Source of the DNA: Yarrowia lipolytica
Taxonomy: Eukaryota; Ascomycota; Dipodascomycetes; Dipodascales
Reading direction: 5' to 3'
Length of the DNA: 64,000 bases
NCBI RefSeq assembly: GCF_001761485.1
Contig: NC_090775.1
Coordinates: 124,001-188,000, forward strand
The translations under genes and the position numbers were made by a program. The notes beneath the pieces are model-generated. The model had not been told where the DNA came from. It ran no database searches and worked only from the letters and a program-made list of their open reading frames with translations. Of this stretch, positions 20,979 to 32,200 are shown piece after piece. Each line of letters starts with the position of its first letter. Position 1 is the stretch's first letter.

Positions 20979-21668
20979 CTATCTGTAAGGAGCATCAGCG
21001 TCCAGAGCGTACTGCAGCTCGAGCTCCCACTTGTCTCCGTTAGCAAGCAGCTTTTCCTTGTTGTACAGCAGCTCTTCTCGAGTCTCGGTGGCGTACTCCA
21101 CGTTGGGAGTCTCGACAATGGCGTCCACGGGGCACGACTCCTGGCAGTAGCCGCAGTAGATGCACTTGGTCATGTCGATATCGTACTTGGTGGTTCGTCG
21201 CGATCCGTCGATTCGCTCCTCAGCGTCGATGGTAATTGCCAGAGCGGGGCAGATGGCCTCACACAGCTTGCAGGCAATGCATCGCTCCTCACCACTGGGG
21301 TAACGTCGCAGGGCGTGCTCGCCTCGGAATCGAGGAGAGACGGGTCCCTTCTCGAACGGGTAGTAGATGGTGTAAGGAGCTCGGAAAAACTGTTCCAGCA
21401 CAACGTACAGGCCACGGAACATCTCGGCCAGCAAAAAGTACTTGGTGGCCTTGGAAAGAGCGCCCTCTTCGCTCTCCTCCCAGGTGGCGGGTCTGTGAAT
21501 TCGGAAGCCTGCTGGGGGAGCAGCAGCGGCAGATCCTCCGGCGTAGATGTTGATGGCGGAGTCTGTGGCGGGGGCGTGGAGCCGGGCTGTGGAGGACAGC
21601 AGCCGCATGGATCCGGGAGCGCCTCGCAGAATCGATCGGGTGACAGCGGGTCGGACCAGACTCAACAT
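20979..21668 (-). CDS. NUIM: Complex I TYKY subunit (NUIM, Ndufs8), 2x[4Fe-4S]
   Basis: A 229-residue precursor of the 23-kDa ferredoxin-like subunit of mitochondrial NADH:ubiquinone oxidoreductase. The first ~35 residues ([20 protein letters not shown] onward) are basic, Ser/Ala-rich and free of acidic residues, a matrix-targeting presequence. Two classical motifs bind the iron-sulphur clusters N6a and N6b: C130, C133, C136, C140 ([12 protein letters not shown]) and C169, C172, C175, C179 ([12 protein letters not shown]). They pass electrons along the matrix arm towards N2 and ubiquinone. The ATG at 21668 follows an A-rich leader. Y. lipolytica keeps a proton-pumping complex I that S. cerevisiae lacks, so the gene itself supports the species call. 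Length and motifs are normal. Confidence 0.97.
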   Translation of the reverse strand: MLSLVRPAVTRSILRGAPGSMRLLSSTARLHAPATDSAINIYAGGSAAAAPPAGFRIHRPATWEESEEGALSKATKYFLLAEMFRGLYVVLEQFFRAPYTIYYPFEKGPVSPRFRGEHALRRYPSGEERCIACKLCEAICPALAITIDAEERIDGSRRTTKYDIDMTKCIYCGYCQESCPVDAIVETPNVEYATETREELLYNKEKLLANGDKWELELQYALDADAPYR

Positions 21669-22273
21669 TTTTTTTTGGTTTGTGTGTGGTGGTGATGTGT
21701 GTGGTGTTGTACCCTCTCCAAGCAGTATTACACCTTTAAGCTTGTCACGTAATTTTGCTTGCTTTCATTGGCTGACGGTTGGGAGGGACGAGGTTAGGGT
21801 TCCTTGAAATGAGTGGCCGCAGGCCACGAATGGTCTACAGTGGGTGTATTGGTGGGTGAATTTTCGTTTTAGACGTGGCATATGATTGGCCGCATGTAAA
21901 TTAGTATATATTTATTTCAAAAATTGCACATTATCCACCCCTCGACCTACTTGTTGCAACCTCCGGACAACCCCCCATTAGCGAATGCTGATTGTAACTG
22001 AGGTTATTGGTGGGAATTCCACCCCCCCCGCAAATTTTGTTTGCATATGGGGAGACGAAAAGGTGTGGGTTCGAGTTTGGCGCGGGTTGAAAAGGGGGAT
22101 ATTGTGAGTAGAGTTTGGTGATACTGTACCAACAGTGCATTCAGGTTGGGAGTTTGAGTCATTCGGGATATAAAGAAATATATGATAGAAGTACGAATAA
22201 AATAGTAATTAGCTATCCTAAAACACGGCTCTACGAACGGCCATTTGATCGACATATTGGCGACAGATTACTA

Positions 22274-22305
22274 CTGTACTTGTACTTGTACTTGTATTTG
22301 TATTT
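22274..22305. repeat. TGTACT/TGTATT hexamer microsatellite
   Basis: About five hexamers, the first three TGTACT and the later ones drifting to TGTATT. It repeats the GTACTTGTA motif seen singly through the window. Confidence 0.85.
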
Positions 22306-23498
22306 ATACTCTTCTTTCGGACATGTCACTGACATTATTTCATTTCGTTACTCGGACATTTCAATCCATTCCTCTGTCTTGCCTCTCCCGTCTGCTGTAT
22401 GTCTAGCAGAAGGTCCGACTCACGATCTTCGCAGCTCCTTCATAATCACCAATTATGATACCAAGAGTGCTATTAAAGCCGCTAATAGGGCCAAATAAAT
22501 AAATGCAACACGATATAGCGGGGAACAGTGCTACATGGCTCATGCTGTCATTGGCCCACATTTTGGAGGAAGGGCAGATAAGAAAACTTGTTGGTGATAG
22601 ATTCACTGGTCTCTACAGGTGGTAGTTGAGCTCAACATGCCATATTCCACTACTGTCACATTGTCTGTCCCTCCTACCATGCACTATTAACCTGGAAATG
22701 AAAAGCTTGTCAAGCCGATATGTCCGACGGTGGCTGCAGGGTGGGCATTACACCTGTTAGCCGAGATGAGGCGGCCGAGATGAGGTTCACATTTCTTGTT
22801 TCACGACCGGGGGAAAGAGCAAAAAGTATCCGCCGGGGGCGCGTGACCGTTGAATAGAAGGTGCGAAATTCCATTACAAGTCCGTCGACGTCATTTGTGA
22901 GACCCAGAGGTATGTGCTGGAATTGATCGTCATGAGACAAGCAAGTCCAAGTATGTGGTGTGGAATGCAATGTGCCCGCACTCTGGAGTACAGCAACTGT
23001 GCCACACAGTGCGGCAAACGGCACTACGGCAAATTTTTCACCTCGTGGTCACAGCCGTTTTCTCTCAATGACTCAGCTCGCTCGCCCGCCCACTATGCAC
23101 TCACTTTTTTTTTGATCTACTGGCCGGCTTTCAGATTCGTGACCTGAAACCCAACCTTGAAGTGAATTGTCTGGGGTCAGAAGCATGACGATAAAACTTG
23201 TGATACCCCTATTTGTCTCACGTACGACGTAGATGTGCAGATAGCCCACATGGCCGTTCCGAATGATTCCGGTGACTGTGTCCCGAAGCAGGTTCTGTAT
23301 GGTACGGTATAAAATACCAAAGTTGCACGCAGTTATCATGTTACCAAAAGTGTCCAAGAACAAACTGTACTGGCTATAACGATAACTCCGTAGAAGGTAG
23401 AGAGTAGCTTTCACCCGAGAACTTAAGAGGTAGAGCCGAACCTCTCGAGAGGTTGTCAAGTAGCAAAAAATTTGCCTGCAAGCAGATCATTGCGTCGT

Positions 23499-23515
23499 GG
23501 GGGGGGGGGGGGGGG
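23499..23515. repeat. G17 homopolymer tract
   Basis: Seventeen consecutive G residues in intergenic DNA. Such a run can fold as a G-quadruplex and is prone to length error in sequencing and assembly. Confidence 0.85.
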
Positions 23516-24129
23516 ATTTTACAGTACAAGTCTCGACTGTCGGATTCTCTCTACTGCAAGTACGGAACAATTAAACACCCACAGCGCACAATACAAGAGT
23601 CTAGCGGTAGGCAATAGTCAGCTCTTAGCTCACATATCTTACTTGGCCATGAGGGGTATGTTGTTATGAGAATGTGACAGTGCAACCTGGAGTCTATGAG
23701 GATGAGAAATCTAGAGTGGCTCGGCTGATCAAGTTAAAGCGCCCGTCTTGCCTGACTCAAGCGTTGCCACCGGAGCTTGTCCCGTGTCTAACTTGCGTCG
23801 AGCGTGAAGACAGGCGTCTTTTTTGTATCCATCTTGCTTTCTCGGGCATATCTCTGGGTGGTTGGAGCCGAATCTCGAAAGAAGACGGTGGTACATTGTC
23901 CCCCTCCCCCCGCCAATAGGCCATATAGCCAATTCGTTCTAATACATGTGGGGCAGGTTGTGGAACTAGGAACTAGACGGTCCAGACCACCGTTCGACAG
24001 ACAGCTCGTTTCCGCTGTCCCGACACCCAGCAATGTTTCATACACCGTGGGGTTTGACTTGGGGTCTCCGAGAGCATTTCCACTACAACCCTGTCGAGCA
24101 CTTTTAGGGATTTAACATGGTTTGTGGAG

Positions 24130-24459
24130 ATGACTGTGGGTGCACCCTACGTAGGAACAGCCATTTCAGCACATGCTACAGCCAGCCAGCCAAGTCTGGC
24201 ACAGGCTAAGACCCTCTTGTCTATCGCACTAAGGCAGATTGACTATGATAGAACCCCCTTGATGGGCACTGTAGTGCTTGTATTGGATAGCACATTTGCT
24301 GGATATAAGTCCGGTGATATGAGTCTAACTGTGCTGAAGAGCCTACAAAGTAGCCCCCCAAAAAAAAGCCAAACGGCAAAGTTACTATCGAACATGAGGG
24401 ATGCGCTCAAAGCGTTAGACACTGCTCAGATATATATATCTACACGAATCCGGATGTAA
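24130..24459 (+). CDS. Unassigned open frame, 109 residues
   Basis: An open frame starting MTVGAPYVGTAISAHATAS with two amphipathic helical stretches, around LAQAKTLLSIALRQIDYD and AKLLSNMRDALKALDTAQ. The amino acid pattern looks more protein-like than its neighbours. Codon use (ATA, CTA, TTG, AGG and GTA common) differs from the CTG/CTC-rich host genes nearby, which would fit a recently acquired, decayed or non-coding sequence. No family is recognised, no promoter is obvious, and it ends about 170 bp before the next gene. Confidence 0.22.
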   Translation: MTVGAPYVGTAISAHATASQPSLAQAKTLLSIALRQIDYDRTPLMGTVVLVLDSTFAGYKSGDMSLTVLKSLQSSPPKKSQTAKLLSNMRDALKALDTAQIYISTRIRM

Positions 24460-24631
24460 AGAGAAACAGCCAGTAATCCCCCCCCTAAGTCGGAGATCCA
24501 GACACACAAGCGATACCAGTGACGACCAGACTAAAACCAAATCTCATCAATACTTCCTACTTTAAAAGCAACTCCCCCCCCATTTACCAGCCCTCTACAC
24601 ACACCTCATCCCCACCACGTAATCACACACA

Positions 24632-25597
24632 ATGCATGAACCTTGGTCGCCACCCATGTATCCGTCTCCCATCCAAGGATTTGTGGTTGCGTCCGACTTT
24701 GACGACGCGCCCGCCCTCGGACTCAAAAACGTGCTAGAGCCCCGCTCCCTGCCCAAAATTTCGACTCTCAAGCAGACCTCCCCGTCAGCGCTGCACGCCC
24801 TGCATACCCACACAGTTGAAACGCATCTCGGCACAGCTAGTGACAGCGAGCCGTCACCAATCTCGCCCATCTCACCCAAGCGATCCTTCTCGCCCCCCCA
24901 GCAGTCGCACGTGCCCCAGGTGTGGAATCGACGCTACTCCGAATCTTCCGCATCCTCAGACAGACCGCTGCGACGGTTCTCATTCGACACCGACGCGTAC
25001 CAACGACAACGACGCCAGTCCGTCCAGTCCCAGGGCCCCGTTCTCAAGTGGCTGCGAAAGGCCACCGTGTTTCTCGTGGAGATTTTCGACGAAGCCGACC
25101 CCCTGGAACCGGAAGAGGAGTTCCCTGCCCCTTCGCTTACACATCAAAACTACAGACTCTCCTCTGCAAACAACTCCGCCATTGAATCCGATAGCGATAC
25201 TGAGCTAGAGAAGATCAAGTCGCGTGACTCCAGCAACAAGAACACAAGCACAAGCACAAGCACAAACTCGACAAACAATATGGAAATCATCTCGACCGGA
25301 AAACGCGTCTACAACTTCTTCTCGGAGCGACCTCATTGGCTTGGCCTCTTGGCCATCTTCACAGCTCTCCCCTTGTCATCCCACGTGGTCTATGAGTGGC
25401 TGCAATGGGCCGTGATCGGCTCAGCTGTGCTCCTGGGACCCACCTACACCGCGGGCTTCTATCCGGTGCTGGGGTTTGTGTCCCTTGGCTTCATGGTCAA
25501 CTTCCCCGCCCAGGTGTGTGCCTTTGGCCTGTTACTATGGCTGGCCAGAGAATGGCACACGGTTGAAGTTATGAGAAAGAGCAAACTGACCGAGTAA
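24632..25597 (+). CDS. Orphan protein: disordered N-terminus, membrane C-terminus
   Basis: A 321-residue protein that I do not recognise. Residues 1-135 are Ser/Pro-rich and disordered, with repeated SPISPISP-type sites and basic RRYSES and RRFSFD motifs that look like kinase targets. A short hydrophobic helix (about 136-150, LKWLRKATVFLVEIFDEAD) and an acidic linker follow, then a Ser/Thr/Asn repeat near 200-215. The C-terminal ~95 residues contain three or four hydrophobic segments (roughly 228-245, 250-270, 272-290 and 294-308), so it is probably an integral membrane protein with a long cytosolic tail. The ATG at 24632 is the first in frame. It is the next gene before the SCAP homologue, but nothing in it matches INSIG, and any link is speculation. 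Confidence 0.7.
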   Translation: MHEPWSPPMYPSPIQGFVVASDFDDAPALGLKNVLEPRSLPKISTLKQTSPSALHALHTHTVETHLGTASDSEPSPISPISPKRSFSPPQQSHVPQVWNRRYSESSASSDRPLRRFSFDTDAYQRQRRQSVQSQGPVLKWLRKATVFLVEIFDEADPLEPEEEFPAPSLTHQNYRLSSANNSAIESDSDTELEKIKSRDSSNKNTSTSTSTNSTNNMEIISTGKRVYNFFSERPHWLGLLAIFTALPLSSHVVYEWLQWAVIGSAVLLGPTYTAGFYPVLGFVSLGFMVNFPAQVCAFGLLLWLAREWHTVEVMRKSKLTE

Positions 25598-26165
25598 CAC
25601 AAGGAGCGAAGTCAACTTCCTCAGCATGATTTATTGGTGTAACCCACCCTTATTTATTGAACCATTATGAACGAAATACAACTGAAGACACGTATTGTAA
25701 AAGAACCTGGTAGCTGCCGCCCAACAATCACATGTAGCACATGTCAGACTGTTGACGTAATCAGGCGTGGATAAGAAGACGGAGTGGCTAACCAAAGGAG
25801 CTAGCCGCGCGCGCACTACGATACCAATTGTGGTGAGTACAGTAATTAATTATGAGGCAGTACGATACATACGGGGACAATATCCCCCTTAGTAGCACTA
25901 TATGACGTCATGGCTGGGTAAATACGAGATTTACGAAGCCTAGATCTATTCAAGATATATTATGAGAAATAAACTGCTCAACATTGTGTTTATGGGTGTC
26001 GGTAGAGGTCGAAACCGTGGCTGTGGATGTGCAATCGAGCGTGTTTTTATTATTCCTTTTTTGACTACTTGAACCTGTCAAGTACAGATCTAAGTAAAAC
26101 ATGCTGAATTTGAGGAACATTTCACCTCAAAACCAACAGTCAAGGAGACTCAATTGTCTCTTGGG

Positions 26166-26173
26166 TATAAAAG
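26166..26173 (+). promoter_or_regulatory. TATA box before a small open frame
   Basis: A perfect TATAAAAG, 76-83 bp upstream of an ATG at 26249, the spacing seen at real genes in this window. Confidence 0.4.
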
Positions 26174-26248
26174 ACAAGGAGGTAATCACTTCATAAGGGC
26201 GTTATACAACACACGGCAACTTTTCCCATTTCAAAGACCCCATTATTG

Positions 26249-26416
26249 ATGTCGTGCGAGATGGCGCCCCTGCAGCTGCAATTAATTTGGCTAACTCAAC
26301 AGATGCCAATCCACACGATAGATACGATATGGGGAGAGTGTACGGTAGAGAGAGGGTCAACACATGATGTAGGCCACTTCACAAGAAAACCAGCTAAAGC
26401 CCTTGCAAGCATGTAA
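26249..26416 (+). CDS. Candidate 55-residue small protein
   Basis: Starts MSCEMAPLQLQLIWLTQQMP and ends KALASM. No signal peptide or clear membrane segment is present and no family is recognised. Support comes from the consensus TATA box upstream. The sequence GGCTAACTCAACAG inside the frame also resembles a branch point plus acceptor, so an alternative is that it lies at the 3' end of an intron. It may be a chance frame. Confidence 0.22.
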   Translation: MSCEMAPLQLQLIWLTQQMPIHTIDTIWGECTVERGSTHDVGHFTRKPAKALASM

Positions 26417-29214
26417 TAACGAGGGTGGGTCTTTATTTTTATCGATTTCCCCCGATTTAATATCGTCAGGTCGGTCTCGAGTATCCGACTGGTTCTTGCA
26501 GTTGTAATCTTCGTCTTGCACCAATCACAAGACGACTCATCGGCGGTGGCTAGCGTGTGGCTAGTGAGACGTAATAACGACTTTTCAGCTTTTCAGCCAC
26601 AGAGTGGACATAGGGCAACTACTGTTTGAAAAACAGGTACTCGTACCCCGAGTAGAGACCTTCGGTCACTGCTACTTGTGATATGTACGAGCACTCATAC
26701 ATACTGTAGCGGTATCGATCGTATATACAAACGCAGCTACCAGCACATAGCAGTGGTATAAGGGTTGTAACTACAAGTAGTACCGGTACATAGTGTACTA
26801 TACTCTTACAGAACACCGACAAGACTGCTTTCTGTGCTCAATTATCCTCCGACATACACTGCAACATGCAAACTCGTATAATTACCAGCTCCGATCCACA
26901 CAACCACTTTTGTCCAACAGGGCGTAACCACTGCTGTCGAAGTGAGTTATTGGAAGCAAGGAAGAGAGGATGCTGAGAGAGTGGAGACCACGGGCTGCAA
27001 CCATGTGCACGCCCTACGTTCTAGCAAGTTCCACGTCTTCTAGAATGCGCGCTGTGGTTCTTCCGGTGGTAGTGCCGTGTTCTTAGGGCCACCTGAGTTG
27101 AGTTACCCCAAGGAGTCTTCACCACATGACCACCATATGGGACCACCTTGCAACTAAAAAGCCAACCGTGGGCAAGATTTGGGACCATATTTGGTTCTGA
27201 AATTTTTACTGTTGCACATCCTACGCATGACAAGGCAGAAGGTAAAAGGTAACGGAAAAACAGACGAGACGGGTTGTGTGGAGGAGATTGATCGGACCGG
27301 GAGTGTACTATTAGCGCCAGCATTAGCGCAGCTCGCTCGTGTTTTTTCGAACGCCACGTCATGCGATATATAAGACCACTTTTTTCTGATGGGCACTACT
27401 TGTAGCTAGGCGCTAAAACCGAATCACTCGACTAGTAACAAAAATCCATGATACGACAGTGCTGGCTTGTTGCACTCGGTTTTTCCCGTAGATTCGATTA
27501 CATGTTCCTGCAGAAGCCAGCTCTTGTGTTTTGGCTGCCGGTGCAGCACCGCACAGCACAGCTCAGCGCACATGATGTGTTGCGCCATTGTCTGACAAGG
27601 TAGGGTAGATCCGACTGGAGGCGAGAAGCGTGCGGTCACGGGGATGCCATCTCGGTAGTATGGCTGTTGATCGTACACGGCGCGGCATATACGGGACAGG
27701 TGGTATAGGAGATAGGACTGGGGAGTAATTTGACAGGTGGGAAGGGGGTTGGAATGTGATCATTGTCTGTAAAGTACAACACCTACTGTAACAGAAGACA
27801 CTAGAACAAGGAACAAGTGGGCATGTTCAACAGCTTGTACAACAGCTTGTGCAGGAGCCACCCCCAATGGCCAAAGACTATCGATTTCGCTAGCAAAGCC
27901 CAGATAGCACGGCTCAATCAAACTATTAGCCTGACTCAGGTGTCCAGATCAGTCCAGAACGAGACTCAGTTCAGCTCTTGCCTACCTCCATCTCATCTCA
28001 TAGCCCAAACCTTGCCGAGGAAAGTTACGTTAACAAGGTAGGAAAAGCCGCCGAGGCTTGTTTTTGTGTGGATACGAGAGATGCGAACGGATGCAGGGCG
28101 AGGTCTACTGTACGTCGCAGTCGTGGGCTCTTGGTCTGGCCAGAGACAACAAACATAGGCTCTCTGGCAAGGCCAGATATCCTGCACACCACTGCATGAC
28201 AGGGTCTTGTCTGCGAGTACCCGTGCCGCTACCTCCGGGCCACCCACATAATACCATGTCCCAGTGCGTCGACAGGGTTTGAGACTCTGTTGCTGGCGTT
28301 GCTTTTTGCAGCACTGACGGGAGAGACGGTTGAAAATCTGGGTCAGGCTGAAAACTGGTCCCAGACTGCCGCCAGTCCGAGGCTATGTTCTCATGTGACC
28401 GCACAGACGACAACATTCGATTGTCGTTTTAGAGTGAATGAGTGTACAGTCAGAGTTGGTCTGATGTCTGACGACGGAACGGGTGGAGCGCGGGCCTTGT
28501 TCTGTCTATGATCATTGTGCGGTCTATAATCATTGTGCACTGTACAAGTACATTCATTCAAACAGTTCTTTTTTTTCATCGGATTTTTGCCCTGATTTTA
28601 TTATTTTGACTGGCCTATCATACAGGAGCAGATGTACAGTATACTACAGAGCTGTGTCCCAGATGCCGAAGACGTAGCCCCCTCCCCCCAACTCCAAGGC
28701 CGTAATTAAGAGGAACCACGCGATCCCGCTGGTTGAGTTCTCAAGATCGTTTTCTAATCGTCGCCGGAGGTTTTTCCGTCCGTCTCAATTCAATCCCTTT
28801 GACTTTACATTTTTCATGGCCAGTTTTTTCTATCTCCCCACACACGCACTCACACCCAATTCAATTTTCACCGAACCCAACCTTGCCAGTTTGGCTCGCC
28901 CAATTTATATCAAACCTCCCCCGTACAGACGCTACCCGCTAACAAGAGATTGTCTTCCACTGGGGCTTACACCCATACACACACCACCACACACACAAGG
29001 GAAAATAGACTTTCTGGCGACTTTTGCTTACCTCAGAAAAATTCACCAACAGGACCTCGGAGACTACACAACACCACTACTGACACGACTGCATTTTTTG
29101 ATATTAAAGCGCCCAGAAGGCATCCAAGAACCAGCCAGAGCATCGACACTCACAGTACACCTCCGCACAAATACACGATACAGTCTCAACCACACTCCAC
29201 ATCAGACACAACGC

Positions 29215-29226
29215 ATGGACCGATGA
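29215..29226 (+). promoter_or_regulatory. Three-codon uORF overlapping the SCAP start
   Basis: ATG GAC CGA TGA: the stop codon TGA overlaps the main ATG at 29223 in the form CGATGAAG. If the transcript includes this first ATG, ribosomes would finish the uORF exactly at the main start, a layout known to allow termination-reinitiation. Confidence 0.6.
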
Positions 29227-32200
29227 AGGCAACTTCTTCAACAGGGTCGAAAAAACGCATGGCCAGCCAAAACCAAAGGGTGGCGTGGTCCGCCCGGACC
29301 GAAGAGCGCATCCGCATATGGTTGGCGATGCTGGCGGCCAACATTGTCAAGTTCCCGCACGCCTTCATTCTGTGGCCCTCCTCGGTCTCCTTCACCCTGG
29401 CGTACCCCTACATCATTCTGCTGGTGTCGCTGTGCATCCCCACCGTGTCGGTGAGCGATGTGGGCGCGGCTAACACTTCCAGCGCAGCGCTCCGGGTACA
29501 GCAGACGATATTTGCGACCGACAACTCGGTGTTCGGACCAGAGTTCATGGGCTCTATTGCCCCCATTCTCGACACGCTGCACCCACAGCTGGACAGCTAC
29601 TACGACAATGTCACCGACAGCATCGACCTGGGCCGCATCCAGACCTCGCATCTGCTGTCGTACCGTGATCTACCCCAGCTGCCCCAGCCGCCCAAGCTGC
29701 CGCTGCCGTTGGATCCTACTCTGGAGACCCTTCTCGAGACGCTCTTCTACCACCCCAGGGTGCGCAACGGCCAGTTGGTGGACGCTGAGGGGCTTATTCT
29801 CACGCTGGTGGAGCGTGTAGACGGAGAGACTGTTGATAACACACCCGCACAGACTACGTGGCGCCGGATTCTCAACAGCCCATCACACCGACGACAACTC
29901 ACCCCCACACGACACAGGGTCCAGCGGCTATCGGAGCCGTTCGGCAAGTCGCTGCTAGGACTGCTGTACGAGTCGCAGCGGTCCGTGTCGCACCGGCTCG
30001 GCGAAATCACGCTTTTCGCGGCCTACCTGCTGCTGTTTGTATACATCATTCTGTCGCTGTCAAACATCACATCGGTGCGGTCGCGGTTCGGACTTTTTGT
30101 GTCCTTCTGCGTCCAGTGCGCGCTCTCGGTGCTGTCGGCATGCACCATCATCTCGCTGTTTGTGCCGGCGTTTGTGCCCCGCTCCACACACTGCTTTGTG
30201 CTGTTCCCGTTTAGCGTGGTTGTCATCGGCACCGGCAACATGTTCAGACTTGTCAATGCCGTGAGCCGAACGCCCGAGGAGAACCACCCCTTCACACGGC
30301 TCAAGACAGCTCTACTGGCCTCCGCGCCTCTCACAATCAAACAGGTGGCCGTGGACGTGTCCATTTTCGTCCTTGCATCGGCCGCCTCCTATTCACACTT
30401 CCCGCAGGCGTCCATGGTCTTTCTGGCGTCAGCGCTAGCCGTACTCATTGATCTGACTCTGCACTTCACCTACTTTCTGTCGGTGCTGTCAGTGGATGTC
30501 CGACGAGTCGAGCTGGAAGACCTCATCTCCACGGAGCTTCCCATTGACCGGTTCGAAAACTCGTCCGGTGAAGACGGACGACGCCTGAAGCTCCACCAGC
30601 GAGCGTTTGTGTACCTGCACCCGTCGTTCCACAATATTAAGCTGCCCTACACGACCCAGACTACCACAGCAGTCTTCATTGTGCTCTACATTGCGGCTAT
30701 TCTGGTTGGATTGCCTCCCAGCCGCTACGGAGTCGACTCTGTGGCTCTGTTCACGCCCAGCATGGTCAAGTCAGTTGTTTCGCAATCCGTGGACGTCATT
30801 TCGCCGCTCATTGTGCGCAAATATGGCTCGTCAGCAACAGCCGCTTTTCTGTATTCTGACGGAGACGTGCTGTCGTACCTGCCGTCGGTTCGAATATCGT
30901 TTGCGCTGGAGTTTATCGCGTCCTTGACCTTTATTCTCTCGCTTACAGGCATCATTCTCAAGGTTATTTTGCCTCCTGAGCCAGATGCGATCGATGAGGT
31001 GCCTGTATCGGAAAATCAGTTTTTCGCCAAGGATCTCATTGGGTACCACATGCTGGACATCCTGCAAATCTACACTCAGGGCTCGCATGTACTGACCGTG
31101 TCTATGGACCGAAAAGTGTTTTTGTGGAATGCCGTTTCGGCCGGCTCACACCGTGGAACACTCGTGGACAAACCTGTGTCCATCCCCGTGCACCGCAAGT
31201 ACTGGCCGCTGCACTCGTGCGAGCTCAACACGTCGCACCAGCTCGTGGCGATGTTTTCCAAGTCGCACAGCACCGTGATTGTGTTCAACTATCGCATTGG
31301 GCAGGTGGTAACATGCCTAGAATCCCCTCTCTTCAGACACAAGCCCGTGTTGGCGTTTTTCCGCAACACAGACCTGCTGGTGGTGACTTCCTGCGGTTAT
31401 CTGGTGGTTGTTCACACCTCAGACGTGGATGCAGGCACCATTTCAGCTACTCGTGTGCCTGTGGATATGCTGACCAAGTCGATCACAGCTGGCCCCGGCC
31501 CCGTTCCCGACCAGCTGCATCTCGACCACCACACCATCATCTGGGCCTCCCGCATCAATACCCCCCGCATGATGGAGCGGATCGTCATGGCGTCAGCATC
31601 CAACAAGATCTTCATTGTGTCGCCGATGCGCAAAAAGTGGATTTTCCGGGTCCTGGATCTCCAGGAGATTGGCTCTCACCACTCTGCACCCGGTCCCGGT
31701 GGCCCCATGGGGATGGGACGCTTTGCCGGCGTTCACATGATGACTGGAGGAGGTGCGGCAGCATCGCGGCAGTTCCAGTTGCCCTCCGACATGGTGGAGT
31801 TGGTAGCTTTGCCGCAGCTCAACATGGTGCTCATTGGTATCAACCTGGAGGTGCTGCTGGTGGACCTGCAGACCGGCACGGTGGTCAAACGCATGCATGT
31901 GGGCCATTACAAGCGCGGAACTCTGCGGGCGTTCCACTCCAACCCCATTCATTGCCGGTTCTGTGGCTCTACGTCTATTGAGTCTATTTCGGTGGCCTAC
32001 TCAGACTACGAAACTCTCGGGCTCGTCATCTGCCATACGGTAACTCTAGACTCGCGGTCCAAGTCCAACATTTGCTTGCGAGTGGAGCGAGATCCCCGAG
32101 AAATCCGATGCCTGTCGTTCGAGGCGTCGCAGGAGAAACAGCATTGGATGAGCAACGTCGAAGGTTGGGAGACGACTGGCATCAACATGATCATGGGTGT

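Larger units (their letters stand above)
21669..24631. other. Divergent 3-kb intergenic region
   Basis: Between NUIM (-) and the orphan membrane gene (+). Contents: a TGTACT-type microsatellite (22274-22305), a G17 tract (23499-23515) and a 109-codon plus-strand frame (24130-24459) of uncertain status. Other small frames look random. Confidence 0.4.
25598..29222. other. 3.6-kb region upstream of the SCAP homologue
   Basis: Mostly non-coding. It includes a TATA-preceded 55-codon frame (26249-26416) and the SCAP leader with a 3-codon uORF (29215-29226). The last ~270 bp before the SCAP ATG are open in frame with SCAP but have no ATG, and their translation is low-complexity Thr/His, so I treat them as leader. 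Confidence 0.4.

Noticed and set aside
22067-22092. GGTTCGAGT resembling a tRNA B box
   Set aside because: The flanking bases do not form a T-stem and no A box lies at the right distance.
24632-25597. INSIG-like partner for the neighbouring SCAP homologue
   Set aside because: INSIG proteins have six membrane helices across about 200 residues; this one has at most four in its last 95 and no recognisable INSIG motif.
28950-29222. N-terminal extension of the SCAP homologue by 91 codons
   Set aside because: It lacks an ATG, its translation is Thr/His/Pro low complexity from CA-rich DNA, and the conserved protein begins after 29223.
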